Assembly (NCBI GenBank): GCA_034509735.1
Contig: JACGWO010000005.1
Coordinates: 12,541,692-12,605,691 of the forward strand
Length of the DNA: 64,000 bases
Reading direction: 5' to 3'
DNA from: Sesamum alatum
Taxonomy: Eukaryota; Streptophyta; Magnoliopsida; Lamiales; Pedaliaceae
Shown: positions 1 to 11,044 of the stretch, piece by piece
How positions within the stretch are numbered: the first letter of the stretch is position 1
Layout of the letters: the number at the start of each line of letters is the position of its first letter
The notes under the pieces: model-generated
What the model saw: only the letters and a program-made list of their open reading frames with translations
Databases searched by the model: none
Told to the model about the DNA's origin: nothing
Made by a program: the position numbers and the translations under genes

Positions 1-1759
1 GGGGGCGAGCTCAGGCTTGGTGGATAGGGGTTCCTTCTTTCGAGCCGCCGATATCTCGAGGCTAAGGGAGGAATATGGGATCCGTCCTGGTTTTGTTATT
101 TGTGTGTCTTCCTTCCGCCTGCCGGATGCTTGTGCTTTTTTCTGGCCCAGCTAAAGGCTAGTCTTCGGTTTCCCATTCCTCATTTTTTCAGGGCATGTCT
201 AGGTTGTTTAGGGTTCCTTTGAACCAACTGGCCCCCAATTCCTTCCGCCTACTTGCTTGTTTCGCCCTGGTTTTGATGTAAAATAGTGTTCCTATCATTT
301 GACATAATTTTTTCTTTTGTTTTCAGCTGGAAAAACCTAATCCCCCCCTTGCGAATTCTTTCTCGATGAAGGATAGATCAAATGCCTTCTCATCCCTCCT
401 AGAAGGATTGCATTGTGACTCCTACGACATCCAAGACTTGATAGAGGAGAGGCTTCTCTTTCAGTTTGGGTTGAGTCCCAAGGAGTTCCTTCTGGAGGAG
501 CCTCTGGGTACTCTTTGTTTTCTCTTTCTGATTTTTCACCTTCTTGAAATTTCTATTCGATTAATCTTGATCTTTTCCTTTTTCAGAAAACATCATGTTT
601 AACGAACTTCTGCAGGAGAGTGCTCAAGGTAGTTCAAGAGGGACTCCCATGGTTGACTCAACTCCATGGGGACCTTTGACGACTCAAAGTGGAAGCGCTC
701 AGCTCCTCCCACCCAAGGGGGGTCTTCTAAGAGGGTAAACAGGAGCTCCTCCGGCCAACCTCTTTCTGGGACGGTGTTCCCCAACGACAGGCGTACGTTG
801 GCCTCCGCCTCCAAGGAGGATTTAGTCAGGACCCTCTCATGCCATGCTTCGAAGGTAATGTCTCTTTTACCACTTCTGGAGGGTGCAATTTTGATTTCTG
901 TCTTGCGCTTATTGTTGCCTTTTGTAGGTGGAAACGGTGATTAGGAAGCTGCTAAGTCGCCCTATGGAGACGCCTCCTCCCCTTCCTGCTGAGGGGTAGA
1001 AGAAAAGGCTCGAGGAACGCGTGGAGCAGCTGACCTTTGATCTGGCCAAGATGAATGATGCCAGGGAGGACGCTTGGGGCATGAACCAATAGGTCAAGAA
1101 GGAGAGGAAAAAAAATCCAGCAGGAGTTCCTGGCTCTGATGAAGGGTCAACCGGACGGTTTAAAGGAGGCAGTGGACACAGCTCGTCAGGACTTCGCTCA
1201 TTCTGTAGGAGGGAAGCAGTTTTTGGCTTTCTACTAGGAGAGCTAGCTTTTGGAGTATAAGAGGTTCGGGGATTTTCAAGAAAAAGGTGGCTAAAATTAT
1301 AGGGCCATTTCTTAGGTACGATTTTAAGACCTTCCAAGAACAGTTCGCCTCTCAGGGGTACCCACCAGAAGGTGCAGATTCTTCCTTCCTAGATTGCGAG
1401 GCAACTTTGAAGAATTCCCTGAATCCCTTCTCCACTCCCCCTGCACGAACTGAGACTCCCCCAGTTGATCTAGGTAACGTAGTTACTCGATTATTTTCTC
1501 TTCTATATAACAGTTTTGGGTTGTTAAATGACATGGCCGGTAAATATTTTTCATAGGAGGAGCTAGATTATTTAGTGGGAATGACGATGGAGGAGGTTCG
1601 AGCTTTTGGGCCGAAGGGCATGGATGTGGAGGCCCCGGAAGACAAGCCCTCTGAGGCAACTTTTGCCCCTTCCGAAGAGCCTGTTGTTGCTGACATCCCC
1701 CCTTCCCTTGAGCCGGAGTTGGAGGAGCCTGAGAAGACCCTACTTGTGGGGGAGAGATG
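1..1759 (+). pseudogene. Antisense extra ORF (aORF) of a Tat-type Ty3/gypsy element, broken
   Basis: This plus-strand coding remnant faces the minus-strand integrase that follows. Exon-like open pieces lie near 366-507, 600-860, 930-1240 and 1287-1759. They are separated by stretches that look like introns: gt...ttttcag around 281-326 and 508-585, and gt...tgtag around 855-927. A charged, helix-prone stretch lies around 985-1240. The C-terminal piece (1575-1759) is acidic and ends at a stop at 1757-1759. Several stops and at least one frameshift interrupt it. Tat-lineage elements are known to carry such an antisense ORF between pol and the 3' LTR (PF04195-like). The start lies left of the window. 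The function of the product is unknown. The lineage call rests mainly on the arrangement, repeated at 61251-64000. Confidence 0.6.
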
Positions 1760-2754
1760 ATTGAATGTACCCCCCTTCCTGAAAATAATTTACTTCCTTG
1801 CTTCCCCGCATGACACATAGGGATGAAGAAATTTCTCTTTTTCTCATTTTTGGATGATGTTTCCTTCTTCCCCCTTTTGGACCGGTTTGGCCAGGAAAGG
1901 TCTTTTATTGTATCTTGATATTTTCTGCATGTTGCTCTTCACATGTTGATTGGTTGATGAGGGCTTGCAGCCATGCATATGTTTCCTTGAACTTTGTTGT
2001 GAGCTTTTACCCCTTTTGATCATGTGAATGCATGGCAACTTTAAGGTGGATAAAATTGGAAGTACTTGTATTAGTACCTTAGTTTTCTAGTTGTGAGAGT
2101 GTCTGTATGTAAATAGGGGCCAATTTTTCTCCGTTTGGAGATAGTGCCTATCCGAAATAGGACTTTTCTTCTTTGAGAGTGTAGTGCCTGCCTAAGGCAG
2201 GGCTAATTTTAAGAGAATGCCTACAGTGAAGCAGGGGTTCTTTTCTAGTGAAGCACGACTTATCTTTAGGGAATGGCTGTTGTAGAGCAGGGGTCTTATG
2301 TATGCCTTTCTTGATAGAGGCAATAATATGAGTGAGTGTAGATATCTATATTTTACCAATCCTTTTGGGAGAATATAACTACTAGTGAAAGTCATATTCT
2401 ACAAAAAAAAAGGGTTGTACCTATTTGACAACATTTTACCTTGAGGTGGGTGTTGTTTGAAGACAAGATTTGGTCCTCGGAGAGATTCCTGCTTGGGGCA
2501 AGGAAATGTTTTTGAGGAAGTTCCTACCCGGGAGGCAAAAAAATTCCTTATCAAGAAGTACTGCCTACAAGGGCAGGGCTTGGTCTTTTGGGAGATTCCT
2601 GCCTAGGAGGGCAGGAAAATGTCTTTACGAGGAGGCCCTAATTAGGGGGCCAGGACTTATTACTTTAGGGATTTCCTGCCTAGGCAGGTAGGAAAATGCC
2701 TTTGCGAGAGGTCCTGCTTAGAGGGCCAGAACTTAAGCGAAGAGCCTTTTGACT
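1760..2754. repeat. Spacer of imperfect palindromic repeats between convergent aORF and integrase
   Basis: No coding region is seen. From about 2160 to 2740 the sequence repeats short palindromic words such as tgcctgcctaaggcaggg (2187-2204), ctgcctacaagggcaggg and cctgcctaggcaggtagg. Three longer imperfect units of roughly 100 bp lie in 2470-2720. The position matches the 63298-63536 array in the second Tat fragment. Confidence 0.6.
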
Positions 2755-4250
2755 TTTTGTATGTTCGAGGCCGAGACAAAGGATGCCCCTCACTATCTTC
2801 TAATTCATAGACTTTGTTGCCTAGTATTCCCCTATTTTATAGGGTCCTTCCAAGGTGGGGTCTAATTTTCCTACTAGTTTTGAAGCCTCCACATTCCAGA
2901 GAACCAAATCTCCAACTTGGAAATCTCGCGGTCTTACTCGTTCATTATACGCATTGATCACTATGCTATTGTATCAATATATGCGAAGGAAGGCTTTTTC
3001 TCGAGGTTCCTCAACGAATCGAGGTTCTCTTTGAACAAATTGTTATTGTTGTCTTCAATAAAACACATTACCCTATGGGAGGGCATGGTCACTTCGGTAG
3101 GTATTACAGCGGTTGTCCCATATACTAAGGAGAAAGGGCTTTCGCCCCTAGAATTCCAAGGCGAAGTTTGATAAGCCCAAAGGGCACTGGTAAGTTCTTC
3201 GGCCCAGTTTCCCCCGACTCTATCAAGCCTTCTCTTGATTCCTTGCAGGAGGGTGCGATTGGTGACCTCCACTTGTCCGTTGGCTTGGGGGTGTGCCAGA
3301 GAGGTAAATCTCTACTTGATTCGCAACCCCTTGCACCAATCTTGAATTTTTTTCCTTGCAACCATCGTCCGTTATCTGATATGATTTCTCAGAGGAGTCC
3401 AAAGCTACAAATTATCTTTTTCTAGAGAAAGTTCATTACGTCCCCCTCAGTGATGCGGGAGAGGGATTTGGCCTCTACCTATTCTGTAAGGTAATCAATA
3501 GCTACTAGTATGAACTTTCTTTGGTCGGAAATTATAAAAAAGGGCCCAACAGTATCCATTCCACATTGGGCGAAGTGGCACGGAACTAGTAATGTTGTCA
3601 ATGGCTCTACAAGATGATACATCACAGAGGCGTATTTTTTACACCTCTCACAGTGTATGACCAAGGCTTTAGCATCTTGTTTCAACGTGGGCTAGAAGTA
3701 GCCGGCCCGCAGGGCTTTATTGGCCAGGCCCAAGGCGCTTATGTGCGATCTACAACACCCACTATGAATTTCTTTGAGGGTGCGTGTCCCCTCCTTTTGT
3801 GACAGACATCTCAAGAGAGGATGTGTGAAACACTTTAAGACTTCTTGTAAAGTGTATCCCCTATGAGGAGGAATCGAATAGCTCGCCTTTTCAAGTGAGC
3901 AGCCTCCCATCGGTCAGGGGGAAGGTGATCTTGTCTCAACCTGTCCAAGACCGGCCATCTCCAGTCCCACCTTGGGAGTATGGTTTGCACCTCTACAGAG
4001 GAACCGGGTTTTAATAAGTGTTGTATGGTTATTTTCCTGGTCCTACAATCATCCATGGTGCTAGCAAATTTTGATAGGTAATCAGCTTTGTTATTTTCTT
4101 CATGGGGATTTGAACGAGTTGGTAGTCGTCAAACTTAGCTTTCCATTCTTCAATTCTTTAGAGGTATTGTTTCATGCTTTCCTCCTTACCTTCGTAGGCT
4201 CCTTTTATTATTTTTACAATGAACTGGGGGTCAGAGTAGGCCAAATCGCA
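2755..4250 (-). pseudogene. Ty3/gypsy (Tat-type) RNase H end and integrase, broken
   Basis: Read on the minus strand from 4250 down, the pieces follow gypsy pol order. First comes an RNase H tail (YSDPQFIVKIIKGAYEGKEE, near 4200). A linker (4056-3835) ends in LLIGDTLYKKS. The integrase H2C2 zinc region (3910-3590) includes CERCKKYA, and the core first Asp lies in GMDTVGPF, followed by VAIDYLTE (near 3490). The E-containing core piece EVTNRTLLQGIKRRL and SALWAYQTSPWNSRGESPF lie at 3272-3120. The C-terminal DFQVGDLVLWNVEA...KLDPTLEGPYKI lies near 2930-2850. Stops and frame changes separate these pieces, so no intact enzyme is made. The RNase H, RT, protease and gag that should lie further right are absent; the element is cut at about 4250, where copia sequence begins. 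Confidence 0.85.
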
Positions 4251-5111
4251 GAAATAGTGGGAGGAGTTAATGACTAAAGACCATATATTAGCTTGAATTC
4301 GATATTATAATAATCTACTAAACTTCTGCTTTACATTTTTTTTTTTTGTAGATTTCTAAGAATCCACTGACTAAAATTCTTGAGACTAACAAACTCGACG
4401 AAACAAACTATAAAATTGGCTGGCAAATCTGAGGATTGTCCTTGATTTTATAAACCAGGCTTGCGTTCTAGATAAGCCTCTTCCTCAGGCCTTGCCCGAG
4501 GGTCCTCGTTAGAAGAACGTGTGACGTTTGATAAATGGCAGGAGGACAACCGCAAGGTCCGCAACATCATACTAGCATCCATGACTAATGAGATCTAGGA
4601 ACAGTATGATTGACTGGATGATGTCCGTTCAATGATGCTCCGCATGAAAGACGTTTATGCAGTACCACACTGGCATATTAGATATGTGCGACCAAAAAGC
4701 ATTTCTCGGTGCCAAGATGAATGAAGGATCGTCTGTACAAGAACGTTGAGTGATGATGCTATCCCTTGTGGAGAAGCTCAAAGGTCTCCAGGCGGAACTT
4801 AAAAAAGAGTTGTACATTGATGTATTCCTTCAGTCTCTTCCTCCCTCTTTTGACCCGTTTATCGTTAATTATAACATGAATTGGCTTGAAAAAAACCTTC
4901 ATGAGTTGATAAACATGTTGGTTCAATATAAGGCAATGATTGAAAAGTCTACGCCATCGGTATTGTAGGAGTGGCTTCAATCTCAAAAGCGAAAGGCAAA
5001 GGGGCCGGACGCTGGAGGAGGAAGAAGGATAAGACAAAATCGTCACTGCAAGCACTCAGAGCACTCTTGTTGTCCCGTTGGACATGAGAAAAGGAAAGAG
5101 GAAGGTGGTTC
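4251..5111 (+). pseudogene. Ty1/copia element C, leader and gag N-terminal part (split by insertion)
   Basis: The first 100 bases match the E2 leader just upstream of gag (compare 37757-37860). Gag follows from about 4352 (TNKLDETNYKIGW-like) with the UBN2-type words QSLPPSFDPFIVNYNMNWLEK and HELINMLVQYKAMIEKS (4829-4960), then a Lys/Arg-rich stretch. Several stops and frameshifts are present, and the usual gag ATG is replaced by ATT. Gag is cut at 5111, where LTR X starts; its continuation (zinc knuckle onward) is at 19526. The 5' LTR of this copy is missing because the left side joins gypsy sequence at about 4250. Confidence 0.8.
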
Positions 5112-7084
5112 TGTTAGAATAGGTGACCAGAAAGTCAATGGCATTGGTTGTTCTGAGAACCATTCGTCAATCTGTGAACAAGTAATATTATGTTAATGAA
5201 TGTAGTAAGGATTCATAGGCATGAGTTTGTTGTACTTACTGTTTGTCACAACAAACGCCCACTGACTAAAATCACATTTCGGGGACTGGGACTACGCTTG
5301 GAGGTAGGTTCATGAAATCAGTTCTGCCGAAACAGTCTGAAAATCTCCAACTTAAGGAATCTCGAATATGGGTATCGAGATTCCCCTTGAGACTTGCACT
5401 AAGCATCTGCTGTCGTGTTTCATCGATGGGTGACGAGGATCGTGTAAGCAGTGTTAGTGGGTCGGCCTGCTGGGGAGCCGCCGACTGAGGTGACTCGCGG
5501 AAATCGTCATATGGAAGCCACTCGGGCTTGGTCAGTATGACTCGTATTCCTGGTTCCGATAGTACGGATTAGTCCTCGGACTTGAGGATCACGGTAGTCC
5601 CCTACATACTAAGGTTGTATCTTGGACCTGGTGAAATTTGACCAGTTATAGCACATGGTCATCATAAGCCTCGTCCAGTACAGTCGGAGTATGTATGAAC
5701 TGTGTATTCCAACTAGGATCTGTCCCCTATCAAAGGATATGACAGCGAGATCTCCTATGCGCTCGGAGATGGTTTAGACTCACAAACTCTATGGCCATAG
5801 CACTTGATGTAGTGGAAAAGGATTTCCGACGTCGAGCTAAACCTATCTCAAGCATTATGCATAGTTGCCTAGTCAAGGATGGGAACCGATGCCCAATTCC
5901 ATGCCCTAGACTAAAGGCCGGGAGACAGGCGACAGTAAGACCGTACCCGTACGTATCAAGCGTCTGTAGAACCGCACCTGCGTATAACTCGGAGCCTAAA
6001 TGTTCACACCAAATATTCACCTAGTCTCTAGTGCCATGGACCGTTGCTAGATGGCCACCCATGGTAACGGACTACTTTGGTTATGAAATAACAAGAAGAA
6101 GGTCCAAGTCTAGCTGAAAGGTGAACCTAAAGAGTCACACCCGCTACACCAATTGAAAGTGAATTAATTTAGAATTAATTCCGTGAGAAGGTTTAATTTA
6201 ATGGAATTAAATTATACTTCTTGGAGATTCAAACCTCGATGGATTATTTGGAATAATTGGGCTTGAGTTCATAAATTAGATTTATGGATTTTATAAAGCA
6301 TGGGCTTCCCTTTTAATTAGATTAAAAGGGTGAATTAATTAATGGGCTTGGTATATTAAATAGGATTTAATATAAAGTTCATGGGACTATTTAATTGGGA
6401 ATTAAATGAAGTCCATTCCATTAATTAATTAATGGACTTAGTATATTAAATAGGATTTAAAATAAAGTCCATGGGATTATTTAATTTAGAATTAAATAAA
6501 GCCCATTCCATAAAGCCCATCAAAATGGATGGACAAGATTTGATCAAGGGATTGATGAAATGAAAGGGCATGATTAATTTGACTTAATCAAAGCCTAGTT
6601 TGACTAGGATTTGACTAGGTCAAAATACTAGTCAAAGTGTGTCTCTTTAGAAGAGTTTGAGAAGGAATAGGAAATTTCATCTTCTATAAATACTCAAAAA
6701 CACACACACACACACACACCTACTGATCTCTACAACCCTCATCTCATAATTCTCTCAAGAATTTCGTCCACCCCCTCTTCTTCTCTCCAAGATTTCTACT
6801 TTGTTCTTCTTGATTTTATCAAGCTAGAACATAAGAGACATTGATTGCGTTAATTGATAGCGTGTATCGATGTCTCTTCTCCCAAAATAATTTTTTGCTA
6901 GCACAAGGATTCTTTGCTTTCCGGTGTAGCGAGTGTCATGATTTAGAGGGTCTCTTCTTTGAGATCTTGGTGCAAAACAGGGAACAATGCATGTAGCCGA
7001 ACAAAGGCAAAACTACAACCGGATAGGTTGTTTAATTTCATTTTTTCGGTTTCAATTCTATGGCCTCCATCTTGTGTTTGATTG
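5112..7084 (+). mobile_element. Solo LTR X of the copia family, left part
   Basis: Starts tgttagaataggtgacc, the family terminus, and is flanked on the left by GGTTC (5107-5111). It shares with other family LTRs the word set around tttaggttcacc, catggaccgttgctagatgg and the block 5740-6060. A candidate TATA box (tataaata, 6685-6692) is followed by a CA microsatellite (about 6700-6719). It is interrupted at 7084/7085 by element E1 and resumes at 17156. Total length without E1 is about 2145 bp. Confidence 0.88.
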
Positions 7085-9284
7085 TGAAGGACAAAGCGGA
7101 TCCGCCCGGGAGCGCGAGCGGAAGCGAGAAAAGCGAGAAAAGTGCGTAAATTTAAATCAAATTCAAAATACGCGAATCCCAAGGGGTGTACCCTTGGGTG
7201 CTCAACCGAGCGTTCGATGTAGATGTGTAAATACTAAAACATATATTTAAACACATAGGGCATAGATATACAAATGAAATCAATCAAAGCGTAATAAACC
7301 GTTACCTTTGATTGTTTAGCGTATGCTCCCGGCTACTAGCGTTGTTCCTTCTCCGGAATGCTCACGAAATCCAAACGTATGGGTTCTCCAAAGGTGATCC
7401 ACACCATACCGGAAGAACACACGTTCTTCTTGCTAGAAAGGAATGGGTTTAGGAAGGAATCGGTTTAAGAGAAGAACACTATGAATTAGTGTTCTCTTAA
7501 ACTTACTTTGTTCTTCTTCTTGATTCAAAATCAAGTGAAGAACACAAGTGTAAGAGAGGGAGGGAGCACGAAATTTTGAGAGAGAGGAGAGGATTTTTGT
7601 CTTCTCTTTTTCCTAGAAAAAGATGAATAATAAATCACTTATGTTTGGTGTTGTATATTCTAATATATATACATAATTAATGTGATTATTGGAATGTGTC
7701 TAGGTTCATCCAAGGATGTCTAGATTCATTCCAATCAATCACCATCAATTCTTCAATCAAGCCTACCAAAATTTATGGTATGATCAAATCATACCAAAAG
7801 GGAAGAGCTTGATTGGAGTTGATTTGTCTCTTTCTAAAAGAGATAAGTCAACATACCACCTAGCATGAAACATGGCTGATTTTGCTTCCTCCAAGGGAGC
7901 GTGTCGGCCATGTTTAATTAAGGAAAGAAGTCCAACTTCTTCCCATTCCAAATTAGGAATTATTTCTCCTCTCGGGTATAATTTAACGGACCGGGTTTTA
8001 TCGTAATCCAATTACGACGAACCTAATATTAAATCCAATTTAATGTCCACTTAAATTATTCCCGTTGATCTTTTAATCCAATTAAAAAGATCCAACGTCT
8101 CAACATCTCAACTTTCCATATTTAATCGAAAATCCAATTTACCGATTAAATGAAAGCCCGATACAATATGAGCCCGTCCATCCAATGGACTTTCCCTTAA
8201 GTAATCCAATTACTTATTTTATCCTTGGAGATTGACTCCAAGTCGATCTCTCAACCTCCTCGGTGATTTTGTGTGTGACCCTTTAGGTTCACCCTCAGCT
8301 AGACTTGGGCCCGTGTCCCACAAGGGCCCGTTACCATGGGTGGCCGTCTAGCAACGGTCCATGGCACTAGAGACTAGGTGAATTGGCGTGAACATTTAGG
8401 CGCCGATTCCGTACGGGTACGATCCTTCCGTCTACCGTCTCCCGGCCTTAGTCTAGGGTATGAAATTGGGCGTCGGTTCCCATCCTTGACTAGGCATCTA
8501 TGCTTAATACTCGAGACCACGTATGCTTCATTGCGTCGACATAGGAAACCATTCCCTGTTCGACCAACCACTGTGGCCACAGCTTCAAACAGCATGAACG
8601 TGTCTCCGAGTGCATAGGAGATACCTCTGTCACATACTAACAGGGGACGGATCCTCTTCTTGGAATCCATCGTCCTCGCTACACATTCTGACTGCACTGG
8701 ACAAGGCTTATGATAATCATTTTACAGAATGATTACCTCTCGCCAGATCCAAGATACAGCTGTCCTGTGCACGCGACTGCCATGATTCCTCAAGTCTGAG
8801 GATTACTCCCGTACTATCGAAACCGGGGAAAACCAATCATACCGACCAAGCCTCCAAGGCTTCCATATGATGATCCCCGCGAGTCAGTCCAGTCGGCTCG
8901 ACCCCAGTCGACCAAACCATCAAGATCGTGTAGGCACTCATCCAATGAACACGACTCTTGACGCAAGTCTCAATAGGACTCTCGATGCCCTGTCTCGAGG
9001 TCCTCGACTTGGAACGTTTCAGACCCAACTCTTAATCAGTTGGTTTCATGACAACCATCCAATGCGTGGCGCAACTGCACGAGTTGTTATCCATGGTCTG
9101 TGGGCTTTGTTGCGATATAAGTTAAACACCATTTTAACAAATGTAAGATGAGCGCAACAAAGAAGGTACCATTGGTGACGAATACTCATCTTATTCATCA
9201 CATAATAATATTACATTCACATCAAGTTGTCGGATAGGTTACAAATTGCCAAACCTATTGGCTTTCTGGTCACCTATTCCAACA
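7085..9284 (-). repeat. E1 3' LTR
   Basis: 2200 bp, running TG...CA on the plus strand (tgaaggac...ttccaaca). On the sense strand it begins TGTTGGAATAGGTGACC. A candidate TATA box lies around 7661-7673 (reverse of taatatatatac), about 1.6 kb into the LTR, so U3 is unusually long. It lacks 30 bp that the other LTR has (after 8934). Confidence 0.95.
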
Positions 9285-9299
9285 ATCTCCCACTTGACC
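9285..9299 (-). promoter_or_regulatory. E1 polypurine tract (PPT)
   Basis: On the minus strand reads GGTCAAGTGGGAGAT immediately before the 3' LTR. The same sequence precedes the E2 3' LTR (41026-41039). This is the expected plus-strand DNA primer site. Confidence 0.85.
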
Positions 9300-10033
9300 T
9301 AAAGCCAATCACCCATTGGCCTCAAACCTCTTATTAAGATGGTGAGTATGGGCAACTTGCGACATGGGCTTAGCAAGTGGATCTGCTATGTTTTCTGCGG
9401 AGCTGACTCGGTCCAACCGAACGTCACTCCTGCTATCCATCTCTCGAAGTAGATGGTAGCGTCTAAGAATATGCTTGGATCGTGATGAGATCTCGGTTCC
9501 TTTGCTAGCGCTATCGCCCCGTTGTTATCATAAAGATAATTACAGGCTTAGCAATGGTAGGTACTACATCCAACCCTTGGATGTAGCTCATCAACCAAAC
9601 CCCTCCTTGGCAGCTTTCGAAGCTGCTATGTATTCAGACTCTGTGGTGGAGTCCGCCGTGGTAGCCTGCTTGGAACTCTTACAAGCGACCACACCACCAT
9701 TAAGTCTGAACACATAACCAAACTGAGACTTGGCATCATCGTCATCCGACTGGAAGCTAGCGTCGCTATAGCCTTCCAGTATCAACTCTCCACCGCTGTA
9801 GATCAAGAACATGTCCTTAGTCCTTTTTCAGGTACTTCAGGATAGTCTTGACTGCACTCCAGTGTGCCTCCCCAGCACACGACTGATATCGACTTGTTAC
9901 GCTCAAAGCAAAAGCCATATCAGGTCTAGTGCACTGAACAACATACTGTATGCTGCCTACGGCTGAAACATAGGGGATGTCCAACATCTGTTTAAGCTCC
10001 TCATCAGTCTTAGGAGACTGCTTCTTGGATAAC
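9300..10033 (-). pseudogene. E1 pol 3' end: RT tail and RNase H, frameshifted
   Basis: Continues pol beyond the stop at 10034. The piece near 10030-9820 reads KLSKKQSPKTDEEL, CTRPDMAFALSV and AHWSAVKTILKYLKK, the usual linker before RNase H. An extra G in the run near 9824 shifts the frame. RNase H proper (9812-9591) has EGYSDASFQSDDDDAKSQ, VACKSSKQATTADSTTESEYIAAS. After another shift near 9590, the end is recognisable (ISSRSKHILRRYHLLREM, DVRLDRV, about 9490-9410). The junction at about 10028 also lacks roughly 25 codons found between the RT end and KLSKK in related elements. Catalytic acidic residues are visible, but no single frame covers the domain. Confidence 0.85.
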
Positions 10034-11044
10034 TTACAAGGATTGGGCCATTCCTAACATCCTTCTAGATCTATCCCTGTAGATCTTGATGCCAAGGATG
10101 TAGGATGCCTCGCCCATATCCTTCATGGAGAATTGTGTTGACAACCAAGATTTAGTGGTACCCAACATCTTAGCATCATTCCCAATGAGCAAGATGTCAT
10201 CCACATAAAGCACCAAAAACGCAACTGAGCTCCCACTGATCTTCTTGTATACACAAGGATCGGACTCGTTCTTGATGAAATCATATCCCCGTATGACTTC
10301 ATCAAAACGTATGTTCCAGCTTCGGGTTGCTTGTTTGAGGCCATAGATGGACCTTTGGAGACGACAGACCTTCTGCTCTTCTCCAACAGTTGTGAAACCT
10401 CCCGGCTGATCCATATAGATCTCTTCCTCTATGAAACCGTTGAGGAAAGCCGTTTTCACGTCCATCTGCCATATTTCATAGTCATACCATGCTGCTATGG
10501 CAAGCAGTATCCGAATGGACTTGGCCATTGCTACGGGCGAGTAGGTTTCCTCAAAATCGACCCCGGGTCGTTGAGTGTAACCTTTCGCCACAAGCCTGGC
10601 TTTGAAGGTTGTAACCTCCCCGTCAGCTCCAAGCTTACGTTTGTAGACCCATTTACACCCTACGGGTTTAACCCCTTTGGGTGGATCTACCAGGGTCCAA
10701 ACCTTGTTTGTACCCATCGAGTCCATCTCGGATTTCATGGCCTCAAGCCACTTGTCCGAATCGATGTCCGACATCGCTTCTCCGTACGTCTTTGGATCAT
10801 TATCCAACTGACCGGTCAGGCCCAGAAATCCATACCTATCAGGTGCATGGGATACTATGGCCGACCTACAGAGGACTGGAACAATATCAGTGGGAACCAC
10901 TGGCTCAGATGTCACTGCCGCCTCATGGGGTACCTCACTTGATTCCTCAAGGAGTACCTCATTGCGTCGACTATCCGATGGAAAACCTTTTTCCAAGAAC
11001 ACTGCGTTTTGCGAGACAAAAAACCTTTTGCTCGGAGGGATCAT
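10034..11044 (-). CDS. E1 pol: Ty1/copia reverse transcriptase ORF
   Basis: A 336-residue open frame covering the RVT_2 domain. Linker to RT: residues 55-95 (VLCRSAIVSHAPDRYGF). RT body: WTLVDPPKG (116-124), CKWVYKRK (130-137), FKARLVAKGYTQRPGVDFEE (147-166), the first catalytic Asp in QMDVKTAFLNG (D195), SIYGLKQATRSW (232-243), and the YVDD box with D282 and D283 (280-283). The domain ends ASYILGIKIYRDRS. The enzyme would copy the element RNA into cDNA in virus-like particles. The apparent Met start is not a real start. This frame is the continuation of the gag-integrase frame after a one-base insertion in a T run (11018-11023 on the plus strand). It ends at a stop next to a small deletion. 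Confidence 0.95.
   Translation of the reverse strand: MIPPSKRFFVSQNAVFLEKGFPSDSRRNEVLLEESSEVPHEAAVTSEPVVPTDIVPVLCRSAIVSHAPDRYGFLGLTGQLDNDPKTYGEAMSDIDSDKWLEAMKSEMDSMGTNKVWTLVDPPKGVKPVGCKWVYKRKLGADGEVTTFKARLVAKGYTQRPGVDFEETYSPVAMAKSIRILLAIAAWYDYEIWQMDVKTAFLNGFIEEEIYMDQPGGFTTVGEEQKVCRLQRSIYGLKQATRSWNIRFDEVIRGYDFIKNESDPCVYKKISGSSVAFLVLYVDDILLIGNDAKMLGTTKSWLSTQFSMKDMGEASYILGIKIYRDRSRRMLGMAQSL

Noticed and set aside
10331..10942. 203-codon plus-strand ORF
   Set aside because: Antisense shadow of the E1 reverse transcriptase ORF; no protein-like features of its own.
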